Source: Paracoccaceae bacterium
GTDB taxonomy: Bacteria > Pseudomonadota > Alphaproteobacteria > Rhodobacterales > Rhodobacteraceae
Assembly: GCA_024742835.1 (NCBI GenBank)
Contig: JANSXS010000017.1
Coordinates: 1 to 56,860 of the forward strand
DNA: 56,860 bases
Reading direction: 5' to 3'
This document shows positions 34,047 to 44,222 of this stretch, one piece after another. The notes under the pieces were generated by a model, which made no database searches, had not been told where the DNA came from, and worked only from the letters and a program-made list of their open reading frames with translations. A program made the position numbers and the translations under genes. Each line of letters opens with the position of its first letter. The first letter of the stretch is position 1.

Positions 34047-35465
34047 TCAGGACAGCCCCACCGCCGCGCCTGTCGTGCTGTCCTCGTCGCAACCGCGCCC
34101 GCCCTTGGCCCCCGTGACCACGCCGAGCGATTTCAACTTGCGGTGCAGGGCGCTGCGCTCCATCCCGACGAATTCCGCAGTGCGGCTGATATTGCCGCCA
34201 AAGCGGTTGATCTGGGTCATCAGGTATTCCCGCTCGAACGCCTCGCGCGCCTCGCGCAGGGGCATGGTGGCAACCGTGCCCGACAGCACGACGCGCCCCT
34301 CTTCGGCGGGTGCCGCCGTCTCGCCGGGGATTTCGCGGGCCTCGATCGCGTCCTGCCCCTCGCCAAGGATCAGCACACGCTCGATCACGTTGCGCAACTG
34401 GCGCACGTTGCCCGGCCAGCGCATCGTCTGAAGCAAGGCAGCGGCCTCTTCGCCCAATTCGCGCAGTGGCAGGCCCTGATCGCGGTTGAGCGCGGAGATG
34501 AAATGCGCGGCCAGCGCGGGCACGTCCTCGCGCCGGTCCTCAAGGCTGGGCACACGGATCGGCACCACGTTGAGCCGGTGGTACAGTTCCCGGCGGAACC
34601 GGTCGGCGGCGATCTCTTCTTCCAGATCCCGGCTGGTCGAAGAAATCACCCGCAGATCCACCTGCACCTTGTCGCTGCCGCCCACCCGCAGGAATGTCTG
34701 ATCGACCAACACGCGCAGGATCTTGGATTGGGTGCCAAGCGGCATGTCCGCGACCTCGTCGAAATAGATCACTCCGCCATTCGCCTCTTCCAGCAGGCCC
34801 GGCACGATGCCGGTATCCTCGCCCTCGCGGCCGAACAGCACCTCTTCCATCCGGTCCGGCTCGATCGAGGCGCAGCCGACACAGATGAACGGCGCTGTCG
34901 CGCGCCCCGAATTGCCGTGGATATAGCGCGCCGCCAGTTCCTTGCCCGACCCGGCCGGGCCGGACAGCATCACGCGACCATTCGATTTGGTCACCTTGTC
35001 AAGCTGACCGAGCAGCGTGCGGAACGCGGGGCTGTCACCCAGCATCTCGGACGGCGCGCTGCCCTGTTGCCGGAGCGAGATATTCTCGCGGCGCAGACGG
35101 CTGGTTTCCATGCCGCGTCGTATCACCACCAGAAGCTGGTCGATATTGAACGGCTTTTCGATGAAATCATACGCGCCCTGCTTGATGGCGGCGACCGCGA
35201 TCTCGATATTTCCATGGCCCGAGATAATCACGACAGGCACCTCGGGGTAGTCGCGCTTGACCGACTTGAGAATGTCGATCCCGTCCATGTTGCTGTCCTT
35301 GAGCCAGATATCCAGGATCAACAGGCTGGGGCGCTCTTTCTCGATCTGGGCCATCGCCTCGTCCGAGTTTCCAGCCAGCCGCGTGATAAAACCTTCATCC
35401 TCAAGAATATCGGAAATAAGTTCGCGAATATCGCGTTCGTCGTCAACAATCAGAATATCGCTCAT
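34047..35465 (-). CDS. ntrX: nitrogen response regulator NtrX
   Basis: This response regulator of the NtrY/NtrX system has 472 residues. The receiver (LIVDDERDIRELISDILEDE; LLILDIWL with the acceptor Asp) is intact. The AAA+ domain has Walker A GPAGSGKE and Walker B GGVIYFDEVADM, and a Fis-type helix-turn-helix ends the protein. The sigma54-contacting GAFTGA loop is not conserved: the corresponding site reads FGREGEDTGIV. So NtrX probably does not open sigma54 promoters and may act with sigma70 or as repressor, as reported for related NtrX proteins. Only 7 bases separate it from ntrY. Confidence 0.95.
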   Translation of the reverse strand: MSDILIVDDERDIRELISDILEDEGFITRLAGNSDEAMAQIEKERPSLLILDIWLKDSNMDGIDILKSVKRDYPEVPVVIISGHGNIEIAVAAIKQGAYDFIEKPFNIDQLLVVIRRGMETSRLRRENISLRQQGSAPSEMLGDSPAFRTLLGQLDKVTKSNGRVMLSGPAGSGKELAARYIHGNSGRATAPFICVGCASIEPDRMEEVLFGREGEDTGIVPGLLEEANGGVIYFDEVADMPLGTQSKILRVLVDQTFLRVGGSDKVQVDLRVISSTSRDLEEEIAADRFRRELYHRLNVVPIRVPSLEDRREDVPALAAHFISALNRDQGLPLRELGEEAAALLQTMRWPGNVRQLRNVIERVLILGEGQDAIEAREIPGETAAPAEEGRVVLSGTVATMPLREAREAFEREYLMTQINRFGGNISRTAEFVGMERSALHRKLKSLGVVTGAKGGRGCDEDSTTGAAVGLS

Positions 35466-35472
35466 ATCAACC

Positions 35473-37737
35473 TCATACCGCGTGTTTCTCTTCGACCGGC
35501 CCGATCGCCGCCGCCGTCAGCGGCAGGCGCAGCACCGCCATGGCGCCGTAATGCGCGCCTTGTCCAAAGGGCGGCGCATCTTCCAGGGCAAGCGTGCCGC
35601 CATGTTCCTCGATGATCTTCTTGACGATGGGCAGGCCCAGCCCGGTGCCTTTTTCGCGTGTCGTAACGTAAGGCTCGAACAGGCGCGACCGGTCCTCGGG
35701 CAGGCCGATGCCATTATCCGCGATGCGGATCAGCGCGCTTGTATCGTCACGCTCACTGGTGACGCGGATCTCAGCCTCATGCGGCTCTGGTGCGCCTTTT
35801 TCGTACAGGCTTTCAATGGCTTCGCCTGCGTTCTTCATCAGGTTTGTCAGCGCCTGGCTTAACATGGTGACATCCACATCGGCCCAAAGCCGGTCATCGG
35901 CCAAAGCGATCGTAAAGCGCACGCCGGGCTGGCCTGCCTCTTGCAACAGCACCGACTCCCGCAAAAGCCGGGTCAGGCTTTCGGTCTGGGTCTGCGGCTC
36001 GGGCATCCGGGCGAACTTGGAAAACTCGTCAACGATGCGCCGCAGGTCATTTGTCTGGCGCACGACGACATCGGTGAGCTGTTCGAGGCTTGCGGCCTGT
36101 TCCTCGTCCAGCTGGCGTGAAAACTTGCGCTTGATACGCTCCGCCGAAAGCTGGATGGGCGTCAGCGGGTTCTTGATCTCATGCGCGATGCGCCGGGCCA
36201 CATCGCCCCATGCCGCCATGCGTTGCGCCGTAACCAGATCGGTCACGTCGTCGAAGGCCACCACGTAGCCCTCGCGCCGCGCATCGCGGTTGTAGCGCGT
36301 CGACATCCGCACCAGCAGGCTTTCCATGCCGCCACCTCGGCTGACCTTGATCTCTTCCTGCACGAAGCCCGACTTCGCCACGCGCAGCTTTTCAAAAAGC
36401 GCGCCGAATTCCGGCACGGCCACGCTGAGCGCGACCGATTGCTGATCCTCCTGCCAATCCAGCAGCCGCTCGGCGGCACGGTTGACAAAGGTAACACGCC
36501 CCTTGGCATCCAGTCCCACGACCCCCGAACTGACAGAGCCAAGCACGGAATCGAACAGCCGCCGCCGCCGTTCGATTTGTTGAGTATTGGCCAGAAGACG
36601 TTCACGCTGTTGTTTCAACTGGCGGGTCATCTGGTTGAAATAGCTCGATAACATGCCGATCTCATCGTCGCCGTCCTCTTCGCGCACCTGCACGTCCAGA
36701 TCGCCCTCGCCGACGCGCTGTGCCGCGCTGGTCAACCGCCCCACGGGGCGTGACAGGCGCTCTGCGAACCACATGCCAAGCCAGATCGCGGCAAGGATCA
36801 GGATCAACGCGAAACCAAGGTAAAGCAGGCCGAATTCAAACAGTACACGATCGCGTTCATCTTCGCGTTGTTGGTAGAAACGCGCGGTTTCCTGCGTTTC
36901 GTCCAACAGGCTCAGGATCGCGCCATCCACATTTCGGCTGACATACAGATAGCGGTCGGGGATTTCTGCCAGCGGCAGCAACGCGCGAAACTCGTTGTTG
37001 TCCCAATCCTGAATCACCAGAACGCCCGCCTCTACCGCGTTTTCGATCTGGGCGCGGGTGGGTTCCTCATAATCGAACAGATAGGATCGTTCGCCCCGCG
37101 CGCGAAGATCGCCGGTGCCGTCGATCACGAAAGCCTCGCGCAGGCCGCGCTGGATCTCTCGCTGGCCGCGCGACAGGATCTGCCTTATGTCGCCATCATC
37201 CAGAAACACCGTCGCGCGCTTGGTCGCGTTGATCAAAGAGGCCAGCGCGCGCGCATCGGTCACCAGATCGCGGCGGTGTTCCTCCTCATAGGCTTGTGCG
37301 GCGGCAACAGAACTGTCGACCACACGCCCGACCCGGTCCGAAAACCACGCCTCCAGGCCCATGTTGACGGACAATGTCGCAAAGACAGCCACCGTGATCG
37401 TGGGCAAAAGCGCCATGACCGCAAAGACCCCGGTCAGACGCAGGTGCAGGCGCGATCCAGCGGATTTACGCCGCCGCGCCGCCACCATCTGCGCCACCCG
37501 TTGCAGCACAAGTGCCGCGATCATGATGATATACACCAGGTCCGCCAGCAGCACGATGCGCAGGGTCTGCGAATTGCTGCCCTGATCCAAAGGCCCCATC
37601 ACCGCATAGGTCAGCACCGCCAGCACCGGCCCCAAAAGCACCAGAGCAAAAGTGGCCACGTTGCGCACCTTTTGAAGCCGCCGCAGACGGTCCACGCGCT
37701 CCCAAGTCCAGCTGCGTGCTTTTGCGGTCACGCACAT
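35473..37737 (-). CDS. ntrY: nitrogen sensor histidine kinase NtrY
   Basis: This 754-residue membrane sensor is the partner of NtrX. It has N-terminal membrane helices (FALVLLGPVLAVLTYAVM, LLADLVYIIMIAALVL and a third near residue 100), a periplasmic domain of about 170 residues, a further helix (LLYLGFALILILAAIWLGMW), a HAMP domain (LSRPVGRLTSAAQRVGEGDL), a PAS domain, the phosphorylation site [14 protein letters not shown] and the ATPase domain (NLMKNAGEAIES; DNGIGLP; GTGLGLPIV). A GTG two codons after the ATG is an alternative start with better spacing to GGGGG. Confidence 0.95.
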   Translation of the reverse strand: MCVTAKARSWTWERVDRLRRLQKVRNVATFALVLLGPVLAVLTYAVMGPLDQGSNSQTLRIVLLADLVYIIMIAALVLQRVAQMVAARRRKSAGSRLHLRLTGVFAVMALLPTITVAVFATLSVNMGLEAWFSDRVGRVVDSSVAAAQAYEEEHRRDLVTDARALASLINATKRATVFLDDGDIRQILSRGQREIQRGLREAFVIDGTGDLRARGERSYLFDYEEPTRAQIENAVEAGVLVIQDWDNNEFRALLPLAEIPDRYLYVSRNVDGAILSLLDETQETARFYQQREDERDRVLFEFGLLYLGFALILILAAIWLGMWFAERLSRPVGRLTSAAQRVGEGDLDVQVREEDGDDEIGMLSSYFNQMTRQLKQQRERLLANTQQIERRRRLFDSVLGSVSSGVVGLDAKGRVTFVNRAAERLLDWQEDQQSVALSVAVPEFGALFEKLRVAKSGFVQEEIKVSRGGGMESLLVRMSTRYNRDARREGYVVAFDDVTDLVTAQRMAAWGDVARRIAHEIKNPLTPIQLSAERIKRKFSRQLDEEQAASLEQLTDVVVRQTNDLRRIVDEFSKFARMPEPQTQTESLTRLLRESVLLQEAGQPGVRFTIALADDRLWADVDVTMLSQALTNLMKNAGEAIESLYEKGAPEPHEAEIRVTSERDDTSALIRIADNGIGLPEDRSRLFEPYVTTREKGTGLGLPIVKKIIEEHGGTLALEDAPPFGQGAHYGAMAVLRLPLTAAAIGPVEEKHAV

Positions 37738-37830
37738 CCCCCATCAGGTCGTGGCACTTGCCAAGCCATCCCCAAGATGTGGCCCGACAGCGGGCACTTG
37801 CCCTTTTCAGGCCACAGTGATGTTGCAGTT

Positions 37831-39198
37831 TTACATCAACTTGCGGCGGCGTGTCACGCGAATATCCAGATCGGTGATCTTCTTGCGCAGGGTATTTCGA
37901 TTTATTCCCAGCAAATCGGCGCATTTCGCCTGATTTCCGCCCGTTGCATCCAGCGCGATCTCGATCAGGGGCAATTCCAGCTCGCGCAGGATTCTCCCGT
38001 ACAGCCCCGGAGGCGGCAGCACATTGCCGTGCAGATCGAAATAGCGCCGCAAATGCCGGGCAATACTGTCGGACAGGTTTTCGCCGGTGCCACGCCCCAT
38101 GACGGGGGCGGCCTCGGGCTGATTGCCCAACACGGCCTCAACCTCGACCCGGCTGATCTGATCGGTGCGCGCGGTCAGGCCCAGCCGTTGCACGGCGTTT
38201 TCCAACTGGCGCACATTGCCGGGCCAGCTATAGGCGCGCATCAGCTCCATCGCGTCCTCGGACAGACGGCGCGCGGGCTGTCCGTCGCGCTCGGCACGGG
38301 TCAGGAAATGCTCGGCCAGAAGCGGGATGTCGTCAACCCGCGCCCGCAGCGACGGCACTTCTACCACAGCACCAGAAAGCCGGTAATACAGATCTTCGCG
38401 CATCCGGCCCTCTTCCAGCCGGTCGGCAAGGCGGCCAAGGCTGGTGGCCATGAAGCGCGGCACATGATCACCGGGCGCATCCATCATCCGCACCACGCGG
38501 GCCTGTGCGTCCATGTCCAGATCGCCCACACCATCAAGCACGATGGTACCGCCCTTGGCGCGCGCCATAACCCGGCTTGGCCCCTCAAGATCGGCCAGAT
38601 CGCCAGGCGTCACCGTCACGAAGGGCAGCGTGCGCCGGTCAGAGAAATCGTGGATCGCCCGCGCGATCAGGGTCTTGCCAGTGCCGGATTCGCCGGTGAT
38701 CAGCACCGGCAGGTCGGTATTCATCAGCCGCGCCACCACCCGGTACAGCGCCTGCATGGCCGCCGTGCGCCCCACCAGCGGCAACTCGTCAGGCCGCTCC
38801 TGGGCGCCGCTATTGGCGCTGGTGCTGCGCGCCCCACGCGATTCCAGTGCGCGGGCCGTGCGTTTCATCAGGTCAGGCAGGTCAAAGGGCTTGGGCAGGT
38901 AATCAAAGGCCGCGGCCTCTTCGGCCTGAATCGCCGTCATGATGGTGTTCTGCGCCGAGATCACGATGACCGGCAGGCCGGGACGATCCTGCCCGATCTT
39001 TGGCAGCATCTCCAGCCCGTTGCCGTCGGGCATCATCACATCGGTGATCACCGCGTCGCCCTTGCCCTCGCCCACCCATCGCATCAGCGTGGTAAGAGAG
39101 CTGGTGGCATGAACCCGGCACCCCGCCCGCGTCAACGCCTGCGTGAGAACCGTCCGTATCGTGCGGTCGTCATCGGCGACCAGAACAGTGCCATCCAT
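37831..39198 (-). CDS. ntrC: nitrogen regulation protein NtrC, GAFTGA-less form
   Basis: This 455-residue nitrogen response regulator has the receiver with Asp53 ([13 protein letters not shown]), an AAA+ domain and a Fis-type helix-turn-helix ([20 protein letters not shown]). Walker A GESGTGKT is intact, but the GAFTGA loop is missing: about 20 residues between LADLEGP and GGTIVLDG are deleted. Also, the Walker B pair DE is DG here. Rhodobacter capsulatus NtrC is known to lack GAFTGA and to activate sigma70 promoters, and this protein fits that type. Its start overlaps the ntrB stop by one base (TGATG). Confidence 0.95.
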   Translation of the reverse strand: MDGTVLVADDDRTIRTVLTQALTRAGCRVHATSSLTTLMRWVGEGKGDAVITDVMMPDGNGLEMLPKIGQDRPGLPVIVISAQNTIMTAIQAEEAAAFDYLPKPFDLPDLMKRTARALESRGARSTSANSGAQERPDELPLVGRTAAMQALYRVVARLMNTDLPVLITGESGTGKTLIARAIHDFSDRRTLPFVTVTPGDLADLEGPSRVMARAKGGTIVLDGVGDLDMDAQARVVRMMDAPGDHVPRFMATSLGRLADRLEEGRMREDLYYRLSGAVVEVPSLRARVDDIPLLAEHFLTRAERDGQPARRLSEDAMELMRAYSWPGNVRQLENAVQRLGLTARTDQISRVEVEAVLGNQPEAAPVMGRGTGENLSDSIARHLRRYFDLHGNVLPPPGLYGRILRELELPLIEIALDATGGNQAKCADLLGINRNTLRKKITDLDIRVTRRRKLM

Positions 39199-40274
39199 CA
39201 GTCATCCTCCATTTCCTGTTCGGCCCTCGGCAAAGAGATCTTGAACGCCGTTCTTCCCGGCACCGAACTGACCGAGATCCACCCTTCATGGTCCGAGATG
39301 ATTTTCGCTGCGAGCGCCAGGCCAAGGCCGGTGCCGTTCTCGCGCCCCGACACGAACGGGTCGAACACATCATTGGCAATCTCGGAGGGCAGGCCCGGCC
39401 CGTTGTCGATCACCTCGATCTGAAGCGGCAGCGACTTGCCATCGCCCGCCCCCCGGCGCACCCGCAAGGACTGTTGGTAAAAGCTGTGCAAGGTGATCGT
39501 CCCCCCCTCCTTGCCAGCCGCCTCCGTCGCGTTTTTCAAAAGGTTCTGGATAACCTGAAGCAACTGATCGGGGTCACCCAGGGCCATGGGCAAGGACGGA
39601 TCGTAATCCTCGACAATCGTCATGTTTGCGGCAAAGCCGACCAGCGCAGAGCGTCGCGCGCGATCAAGCACGTCATGCAGGTTGACGGCCCGCAGTTTGG
39701 GCGCGGTGACATTGCCGAACTGTTCGACCTGCTCCAGAAGTTTCACGATCCGTCGGCTTTCCGACACGATCAGGTCCGTCAGTTCAAGATCCTGCTGGCT
39801 GAGGTTCATCGACAAAAGCTGCGCCGCGCCGGTTATGCCCGCCAGTGGGTTCTTGATTTCATGGGCCAGCATCTCGGCCATGCCGATAGCCGATTTCGCA
39901 GCCGACTTAACAGATTGGCTTTGCGTGACCCGTCCCGCCAGTTCGCGCGGCGAAATCAACAGGATCATGTGACCGGGCTGAGCGGACAGCGGCGCGATTT
40001 GCAGGTTGCATTGCAGCGGAGCGCGGTCGCCAGTGCCCACATCCACGTCATTCACGAAAAGCGGCGCGTTCTTTTCGCGCGCGCGGTCCAGCGCGGCCTC
40101 CAGCGGGGCATCCACGGCCAGCCTGTCCCAGACGGGCTGCCAGCGGATCGCCTTGTCCGAAGTCATGAAAAACCCCTCGGCGGCCGGGTTGATCTCGACG
40201 ATGCGATCCTGCGCGTCCAGGATGATCGCGGGCACCGGCAGCGAGGTCCAGACGGAATCTTCGATCTCGGTCAT
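39198..40274 (-). CDS. ntrB: nitrogen regulation sensor histidine kinase NtrB
   Basis: This cytoplasmic kinase of 358 residues controls NtrC and is itself regulated by PII proteins in the known systems. It has an N-terminal PAS domain ([21 protein letters not shown]), the H box [21 protein letters not shown] box [11 protein letters not shown], and G boxes DNGPGLP and [12 protein letters not shown]. No membrane segments are present, as expected. It overlaps dusB by ATGA and ntrC by one base, so nifR3-ntrB-ntrC form one operon. Confidence 0.96.
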   Translation of the reverse strand: MTEIEDSVWTSLPVPAIILDAQDRIVEINPAAEGFFMTSDKAIRWQPVWDRLAVDAPLEAALDRAREKNAPLFVNDVDVGTGDRAPLQCNLQIAPLSAQPGHMILLISPRELAGRVTQSQSVKSAAKSAIGMAEMLAHEIKNPLAGITGAAQLLSMNLSQQDLELTDLIVSESRRIVKLLEQVEQFGNVTAPKLRAVNLHDVLDRARRSALVGFAANMTIVEDYDPSLPMALGDPDQLLQVIQNLLKNATEAAGKEGGTITLHSFYQQSLRVRRGAGDGKSLPLQIEVIDNGPGLPSEIANDVFDPFVSGRENGTGLGLALAAKIISDHEGWISVSSVPGRTAFKISLPRAEQEMEDD

Positions 40275-41284
40275 GCTGCCTGCCGCTCCGTTGTTGTCAG
40301 CGCGTCGTCAAGACGCGTCATCACCTTGCCGGGGTCGGCTTCGGTCAGCACATCGCGGCGCAGCGCGACGGGTGTTTCGGCCACATCCATGTACCAGCCC
40401 AGATGCTTGCGCGCGACGCGACGGCCCAGATCCGTGCCGTAAAAGGACAGCATGTCCTCGTAATGCCCCTGTGCCATGCGGGCGAAATCCGCGCCTTGCG
40501 GCACCTGTGGCGCGGGCGTGCCGTACAGCGCCGCGGCGATGCGCGCGGGCATCCATGGCCGGCCCTGCGCGCCGCGCCCGATCATCACGCCATCGGCCCC
40601 CGATTGCGCGAGCGCCGCGCGCGCATCGGCCATGTTGCGGATATCGCCATTGGCAACGACCGGGATCGACACCGCCTGCTTGACCGCCGCGATTGCCGCC
40701 CAATCGGCGCGCCCCTTGTAGAACTGACAGCGCGTGCGGCCGTGAATGGTGATCATCGCCACGCCTGCCGCCTCGGCCCGGCGCGCCAATTCGGGCGCGT
40801 TCAACAGGTCATTGTCCCAGCCCAGCCGTGTCTTGAGCGTCACCGGCACCTTGACCGCGCCGACCACCGCATCGATCAGGGACAGCGCGTGATCAAGATC
40901 CCGCATCAAGGCCGATCCGCTGGCCCCGGTGCCGCTGGCGCTGGTCACTTTCTTGGCCGGACAGCCCATGTTGATGTCGATGATGCGCGCGCCCTGTGCC
41001 TCGATCCGGCGCGCGGCCTCTGCCATCCAATGCGCTTCGCGGCCCGCAAGTTGTACGGCCGTATTCTCGATGCCAAGGCCAAGCTCGGCCTTTTCCCGCG
41101 TGCCGGGTCTGGCCTGCACCATGTCCTGGCTCGCGATCATCTCGCTGACCACCAGACCCGCCCCAAAACGCGACACGAGGTTGCGAAACGGCAGATCTGT
41201 GATTCCTGCCAGCGGGGCCAGAAGAACGGGCGGAAAAAGTGATGTATCAGAGAGCGCCAAAACGCTCGGCAAGTCCTTGTTCAT
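40271..41284 (-). CDS. dusB: tRNA dihydrouridine synthase (NifR3/DusB type)
   Basis: This FMN enzyme reduces uridine to dihydrouridine in tRNA D-loops. The 337-residue protein has the N-terminal [22 protein letters not shown], the catalytic-cysteine motif [38 protein letters not shown] and the FMN-phosphate site [10 protein letters not shown]...[13 protein letters not shown]. It was named nifR3 because it precedes ntrBC in Rhodobacter; the same order is seen here. The divergent 215-bp gap to ispDF contains AT-rich stretches around 41325-41370 but no promoter I trust. Confidence 0.95.
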   Translation of the reverse strand: MNKDLPSVLALSDTSLFPPVLLAPLAGITDLPFRNLVSRFGAGLVVSEMIASQDMVQARPGTREKAELGLGIENTAVQLAGREAHWMAEAARRIEAQGARIIDINMGCPAKKVTSASGTGASGSALMRDLDHALSLIDAVVGAVKVPVTLKTRLGWDNDLLNAPELARRAEAAGVAMITIHGRTRCQFYKGRADWAAIAAVKQAVSIPVVANGDIRNMADARAALAQSGADGVMIGRGAQGRPWMPARIAAALYGTPAPQVPQGADFARMAQGHYEDMLSFYGTDLGRRVARKHLGWYMDVAETPVALRRDVLTEADPGKVMTRLDDALTTTERQAA

Positions 41285-41499
41285 GGGGTTGTTCTACGCA
41301 GGCTCCGCGCCAAAGACAAATAGTTATGCTCAAAATAAGGGCGCGAAAGCGTGACTGCCTATATTTTAACCTCTGGCGCCGATGGGCCGCTGCCGCCTCA
41401 AGCCATTGCCGACAATTGCCTCACCCGCAAGACCCGTGAAACCCGCGCCATGCCCGCAGGCCCATTGCCACCACGCCGCGCCGCGCGTAATCAGATCCC

Positions 41500-42657
41500 A
41501 TGACAGCCTACGCCCTTATCGTGGCCGCAGGGCGCGGAACCCGCGCAGGCGGCGATCAACCCAAACAATGGCAGATGCTTGCCGGTCGCCGCGTGCTGGA
41601 CTGGACGCTTGACGCCTTTCGCACCGCCCCCGCGATCACCCGCATCGTCGTGGTCCTGCACCCCGACGAGATGGACAGGCTGACCCCCGATGAAGGTATC
41701 GTTACGGTCGCGGGCGGTGCCACCCGCGCGCAATCGGTGCGCAACGGGCTGGATTGGCTTGCCGCGCTGCCCGATCCGCCCGACCTTGTGCTGATCCACG
41801 ATGCCGCGCGCTGTTGCCTGCCGCAGACGGTGATCGCGGATATCCTTGACGCGTTGCGGCACGACAAGACCCCAGCCGCGGCCCCTGCCCTGCCCGTCAC
41901 CGATGCGCTTTGGCGCGGTGATGCGGGTCGGGTGCGTGGCACACAGGATCGCACCGGGCTTTACCGCGCGCAGACCCCGCAAGGGTTTGATTTTGCCGCG
42001 ATCCTTGCCGCGCATCGCGCCCATGATGGTAACGCGGCAGACGATGTGGAAGTGGCCCGCGCCCATGGCCTGCCCGTGCGCATCGTTCCCGGCGACGAGC
42101 GCAACCTCAAGATCACCACGCCCGCCGATTTCGCACGGGCCGAAACCATCCTGACCGCCCGAAAGGAGCCCCCCTTGATCGACATTCGCACCGGCACCGG
42201 CTTTGACGTACATCGTTTCGGCGAGGGAGATCATGTCACGCTTTGCGGCGTGGCGGTTGCCCATGATCGCGGTTTGCAAGGGCATTCGGATGCCGATGTG
42301 GGGATGCACGCGCTGACGGATGCGCTGTATGGTGCCTTGGCAATGGGCGATATCGGGCGGCATTTCCCGCCCTCCGATCCGCAATGGAAAGGGGCGGCCA
42401 GCGACATCTTTCTGCGCCATGCCGTGGATCTGGTGGCAAGCAACGGGTTTCGCATCACCAATGTGGATGTCACCCTGATTTGCGAACGCCCCAAGATCGG
42501 CCCCCATGCCGCGGCGATGATCGCGGCCCTGTCGGACATCATGGGGCTGGAGCGTGACCGCGTTTCGGTAAAGGCCACCACCTCTGAACGGCTTGGCTTT
42601 ACCGGCCGGGAAGAGGGCATCGCGGCGCAGGCCGTGGCAACATTGGTGAAAACATGA
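41500..42657 (+). CDS. ispDF: bifunctional IspD/IspF isoprenoid enzyme
   Basis: One polypeptide carries two MEP-pathway activities. Residues 1-225 are IspD, which makes CDP-methylerythritol ([37 protein letters not shown]). Residues 228-385 are IspF, which forms methylerythritol cyclodiphosphate ([53 protein letters not shown], with the zinc residues Asp and His in FDVH). Such fusions are known from Alphaproteobacteria. Its stop overlaps the pgpA start in ATGA. Confidence 0.97.
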   Translation: MTAYALIVAAGRGTRAGGDQPKQWQMLAGRRVLDWTLDAFRTAPAITRIVVVLHPDEMDRLTPDEGIVTVAGGATRAQSVRNGLDWLAALPDPPDLVLIHDAARCCLPQTVIADILDALRHDKTPAAAPALPVTDALWRGDAGRVRGTQDRTGLYRAQTPQGFDFAAILAAHRAHDGNAADDVEVARAHGLPVRIVPGDERNLKITTPADFARAETILTARKEPPLIDIRTGTGFDVHRFGEGDHVTLCGVAVAHDRGLQGHSDADVGMHALTDALYGALAMGDIGRHFPPSDPQWKGAASDIFLRHAVDLVASNGFRITNVDVTLICERPKIGPHAAAMIAALSDIMGLERDRVSVKATTSERLGFTGREEGIAAQAVATLVKT

Positions 42658-43151
42658 GCGCAACACATTGGATCGCCACGTTTTTCGGCGTCGGCCACCT
42701 GCGTCCCGCGCCGGGGACCTGGGGCTCTCTTGCGGCGCTGCCCGTGGCCGGGCTGTTGCATGTCGCGGGCGGGCCGCTGTTGTTGGGTCTGGGTGTGGTC
42801 GGGGTCTTTGCGCTTGGCTGGTGGGCCACGGCACAAGAGACCGCGGGCAAGGCGGATCAAGACCCGTCCGAGATCGTGATCGACGAGGTGGCCGGGCAAT
42901 GGCTCGCTTTTTTGCCCGTGTCCATCGGCGCGGCTCATGCAGGGGCGGCGCTTGGCGATCTGTGGCCTGGCTGGATCACGGCCTTTGTGTTGTTCCGGCT
43001 GTTCGACATCTGGAAACCCGGCCCCATCGGCTGGGCGGATCGGCGCGGTGACGCGCTTGGGGTCATGCTGGACGATATGCTCGCCGGTCTGGCCGCCGCC
43101 ATCGGGGTGGTCGCTTTCGCGGCGCTATCGCATGGGGTGTTTGGCCTATGA
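42654..43151 (+). CDS. pgpA: phosphatidylglycerophosphatase A
   Basis: This membrane enzyme removes phosphate from phosphatidylglycerophosphate to give phosphatidylglycerol. The 165-residue protein has the family N-terminus [20 protein letters not shown], the acidic stretch [17 protein letters not shown] and [17 protein letters not shown], with four hydrophobic segments. It is coupled by ATGA overlaps to both ispDF and cinA. Confidence 0.94.
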   Translation: MSATHWIATFFGVGHLRPAPGTWGSLAALPVAGLLHVAGGPLLLGLGVVGVFALGWWATAQETAGKADQDPSEIVIDEVAGQWLAFLPVSIGAAHAGAALGDLWPGWITAFVLFRLFDIWKPGPIGWADRRGDALGVMLDDMLAGLAAAIGVVAFAALSHGVFGL

Positions 43152-43654
43152 GCGCGCGCGGGATCCTTGACGCGGCAAAGGCGCGGGGCGTGATGATTGC
43201 CACGGCGGAATCCTGCACCGGTGGCATGGTATCGGCGGCGCTGACGGATATCGCCGGGTCTTCCGCCATGTTCGAGCGCGGCTTTGTTACCTACACCAAT
43301 CGCGCCAAGACAGAGATGCTGGGCGTCAGCCCCGACACGCTGACGGCGCATGGCGCGGTGTCCGAACAGGTGGCGCGCGACATGGCCGAAGGCGCGCTTG
43401 CCCGGTCCGGTGCGGCGCTGGCCGTGTCGATCACCGGCATCGCCGGCCCCGGCGGATCAGAGCACAAGCCCGAAGGCCGGGTCTGTTTCGGGCTGGCGCG
43501 GGTGGGGTGCCCGACATCCACCGAAACGCAGGACTTCGGGGCACCGGGCCGGGAACACGTGCGCGCACTGGCGCGGGATCACGCGCTTGGCCTTCTTTTG
43601 CAGGCGCTACAAGACACCGGCGATGAACCGCCCGCGCCTCAGGACGCGCCGTAA
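43148..43654 (+). CDS. CinA family protein (nicotinamide-nucleotide amidohydrolase domain)
   Basis: This 168-residue protein consists only of the C-terminal CinA domain, equivalent to PncC, which deamidates NMN in NAD recycling. Diagnostic motifs are IATAESCTGGMVSAALTDIA, FERGFVTYTNRAKTEMLGV and SITGIAGPGG. The N-terminal MoCF-like half of full CinA is absent, as in many proteobacteria. The 3' end overlaps the convergent RatA-type gene by 16 bases. Confidence 0.9.
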   Translation: MSARGILDAAKARGVMIATAESCTGGMVSAALTDIAGSSAMFERGFVTYTNRAKTEMLGVSPDTLTAHGAVSEQVARDMAEGALARSGAALAVSITGIAGPGGSEHKPEGRVCFGLARVGCPTSTETQDFGAPGREHVRALARDHALGLLLQALQDTGDEPPAPQDAP

Positions 43655-44094
43655 AGCGCCTCCGCGCGTTTTTCAAAGGCCCGCACGATGCGTTTCATCG
43701 CCTCGTAGAAAAACAGCTCGGCGGCCGATTGCAGCAGGCGGCTGCGCAGTTTGAAATCCACGTCGAACTGCACCTCGCACCCGCCCTCTGGCTTGTCGGC
43801 AAAGGCCCAGTTGGAGCGCATGAAGTCAAACGGGCCATCCAGATATTCCGTCTCGATCCGCTTCTCCGCATCCCAAAGCACAACGCGGCTGCCAAAGCGT
43901 TCGCGGAACACCTTGAAGCTGATCACCAGATCCGCCTCCATCTCGCGCGCGCCGTCCGGGCGCAGCGTGATACTGCGCACGCGTGCGGCCGCCGTCCATG
44001 GCAGGAATTTGGGATAATTCCCCACATCCGCCACCAGATCGTACATCTGCTGCGCGCTATAGGGCAGCTGGCGGGTTTCTGCATGGGATGGCAT
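43639..44094 (-). CDS. RatA/COQ10-type START domain protein
   Basis: This 151-residue protein of the polyketide-cyclase/START (SRPBCC) fold is close to mitochondrial COQ10 and E. coli RatA. The N-terminal PYSAQQMYDLVADVGNYPKF and the later GSRVVLWDAEKRIETEYLDG and FDFMRSNWAF are typical. COQ10-like members bind ubiquinone and support respiration; the RatA toxin label comes from E. coli and is less likely here, since no antitoxin gene is present. The ATG at 44094 starts the conserved part. Confidence 0.88.
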   Translation of the reverse strand: MPSHAETRQLPYSAQQMYDLVADVGNYPKFLPWTAAARVRSITLRPDGAREMEADLVISFKVFRERFGSRVVLWDAEKRIETEYLDGPFDFMRSNWAFADKPEGGCEVQFDVDFKLRSRLLQSAAELFFYEAMKRIVRAFEKRAEALYGAS

Positions 44095-44117
44095 CGGCTG
44101 ATCTTTGTCCGCGTTCC

Positions 44118-44147
44118 TTGTGAAGGTGAGCCGCTGTGTCCTAGACT
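44118..44147 (+). promoter_or_regulatory. candidate promoter of the 59-residue membrane protein gene
   Basis: TTGTGA (44118-44123) and TAGACT (44142-44147) with an 18-base spacer, about 75 bases before the ATG at 44223. Weak evidence only. Confidence 0.25.
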
Positions 44148-44222
44148 GACGCTTGAAATGCAAGGGAAACCCCCGCACCTGATTTCAATAACGCATCCTT
44201 TTCCATAAAATCCCGGAGTATC

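Noticed and set aside
36868..39423. Open frame of 851 codons on the plus strand
   Set aside because: It lies antisense to ntrY and ntrC, which are certain genes. Long antisense frames are common in GC-rich DNA, and the product (Gln/His/Arg-rich) resembles no protein family.
43639..44094. RatA toxin of a toxin-antitoxin pair
   Set aside because: The START-domain protein is closer to COQ10-like quinone binders, and no antitoxin gene is adjacent.
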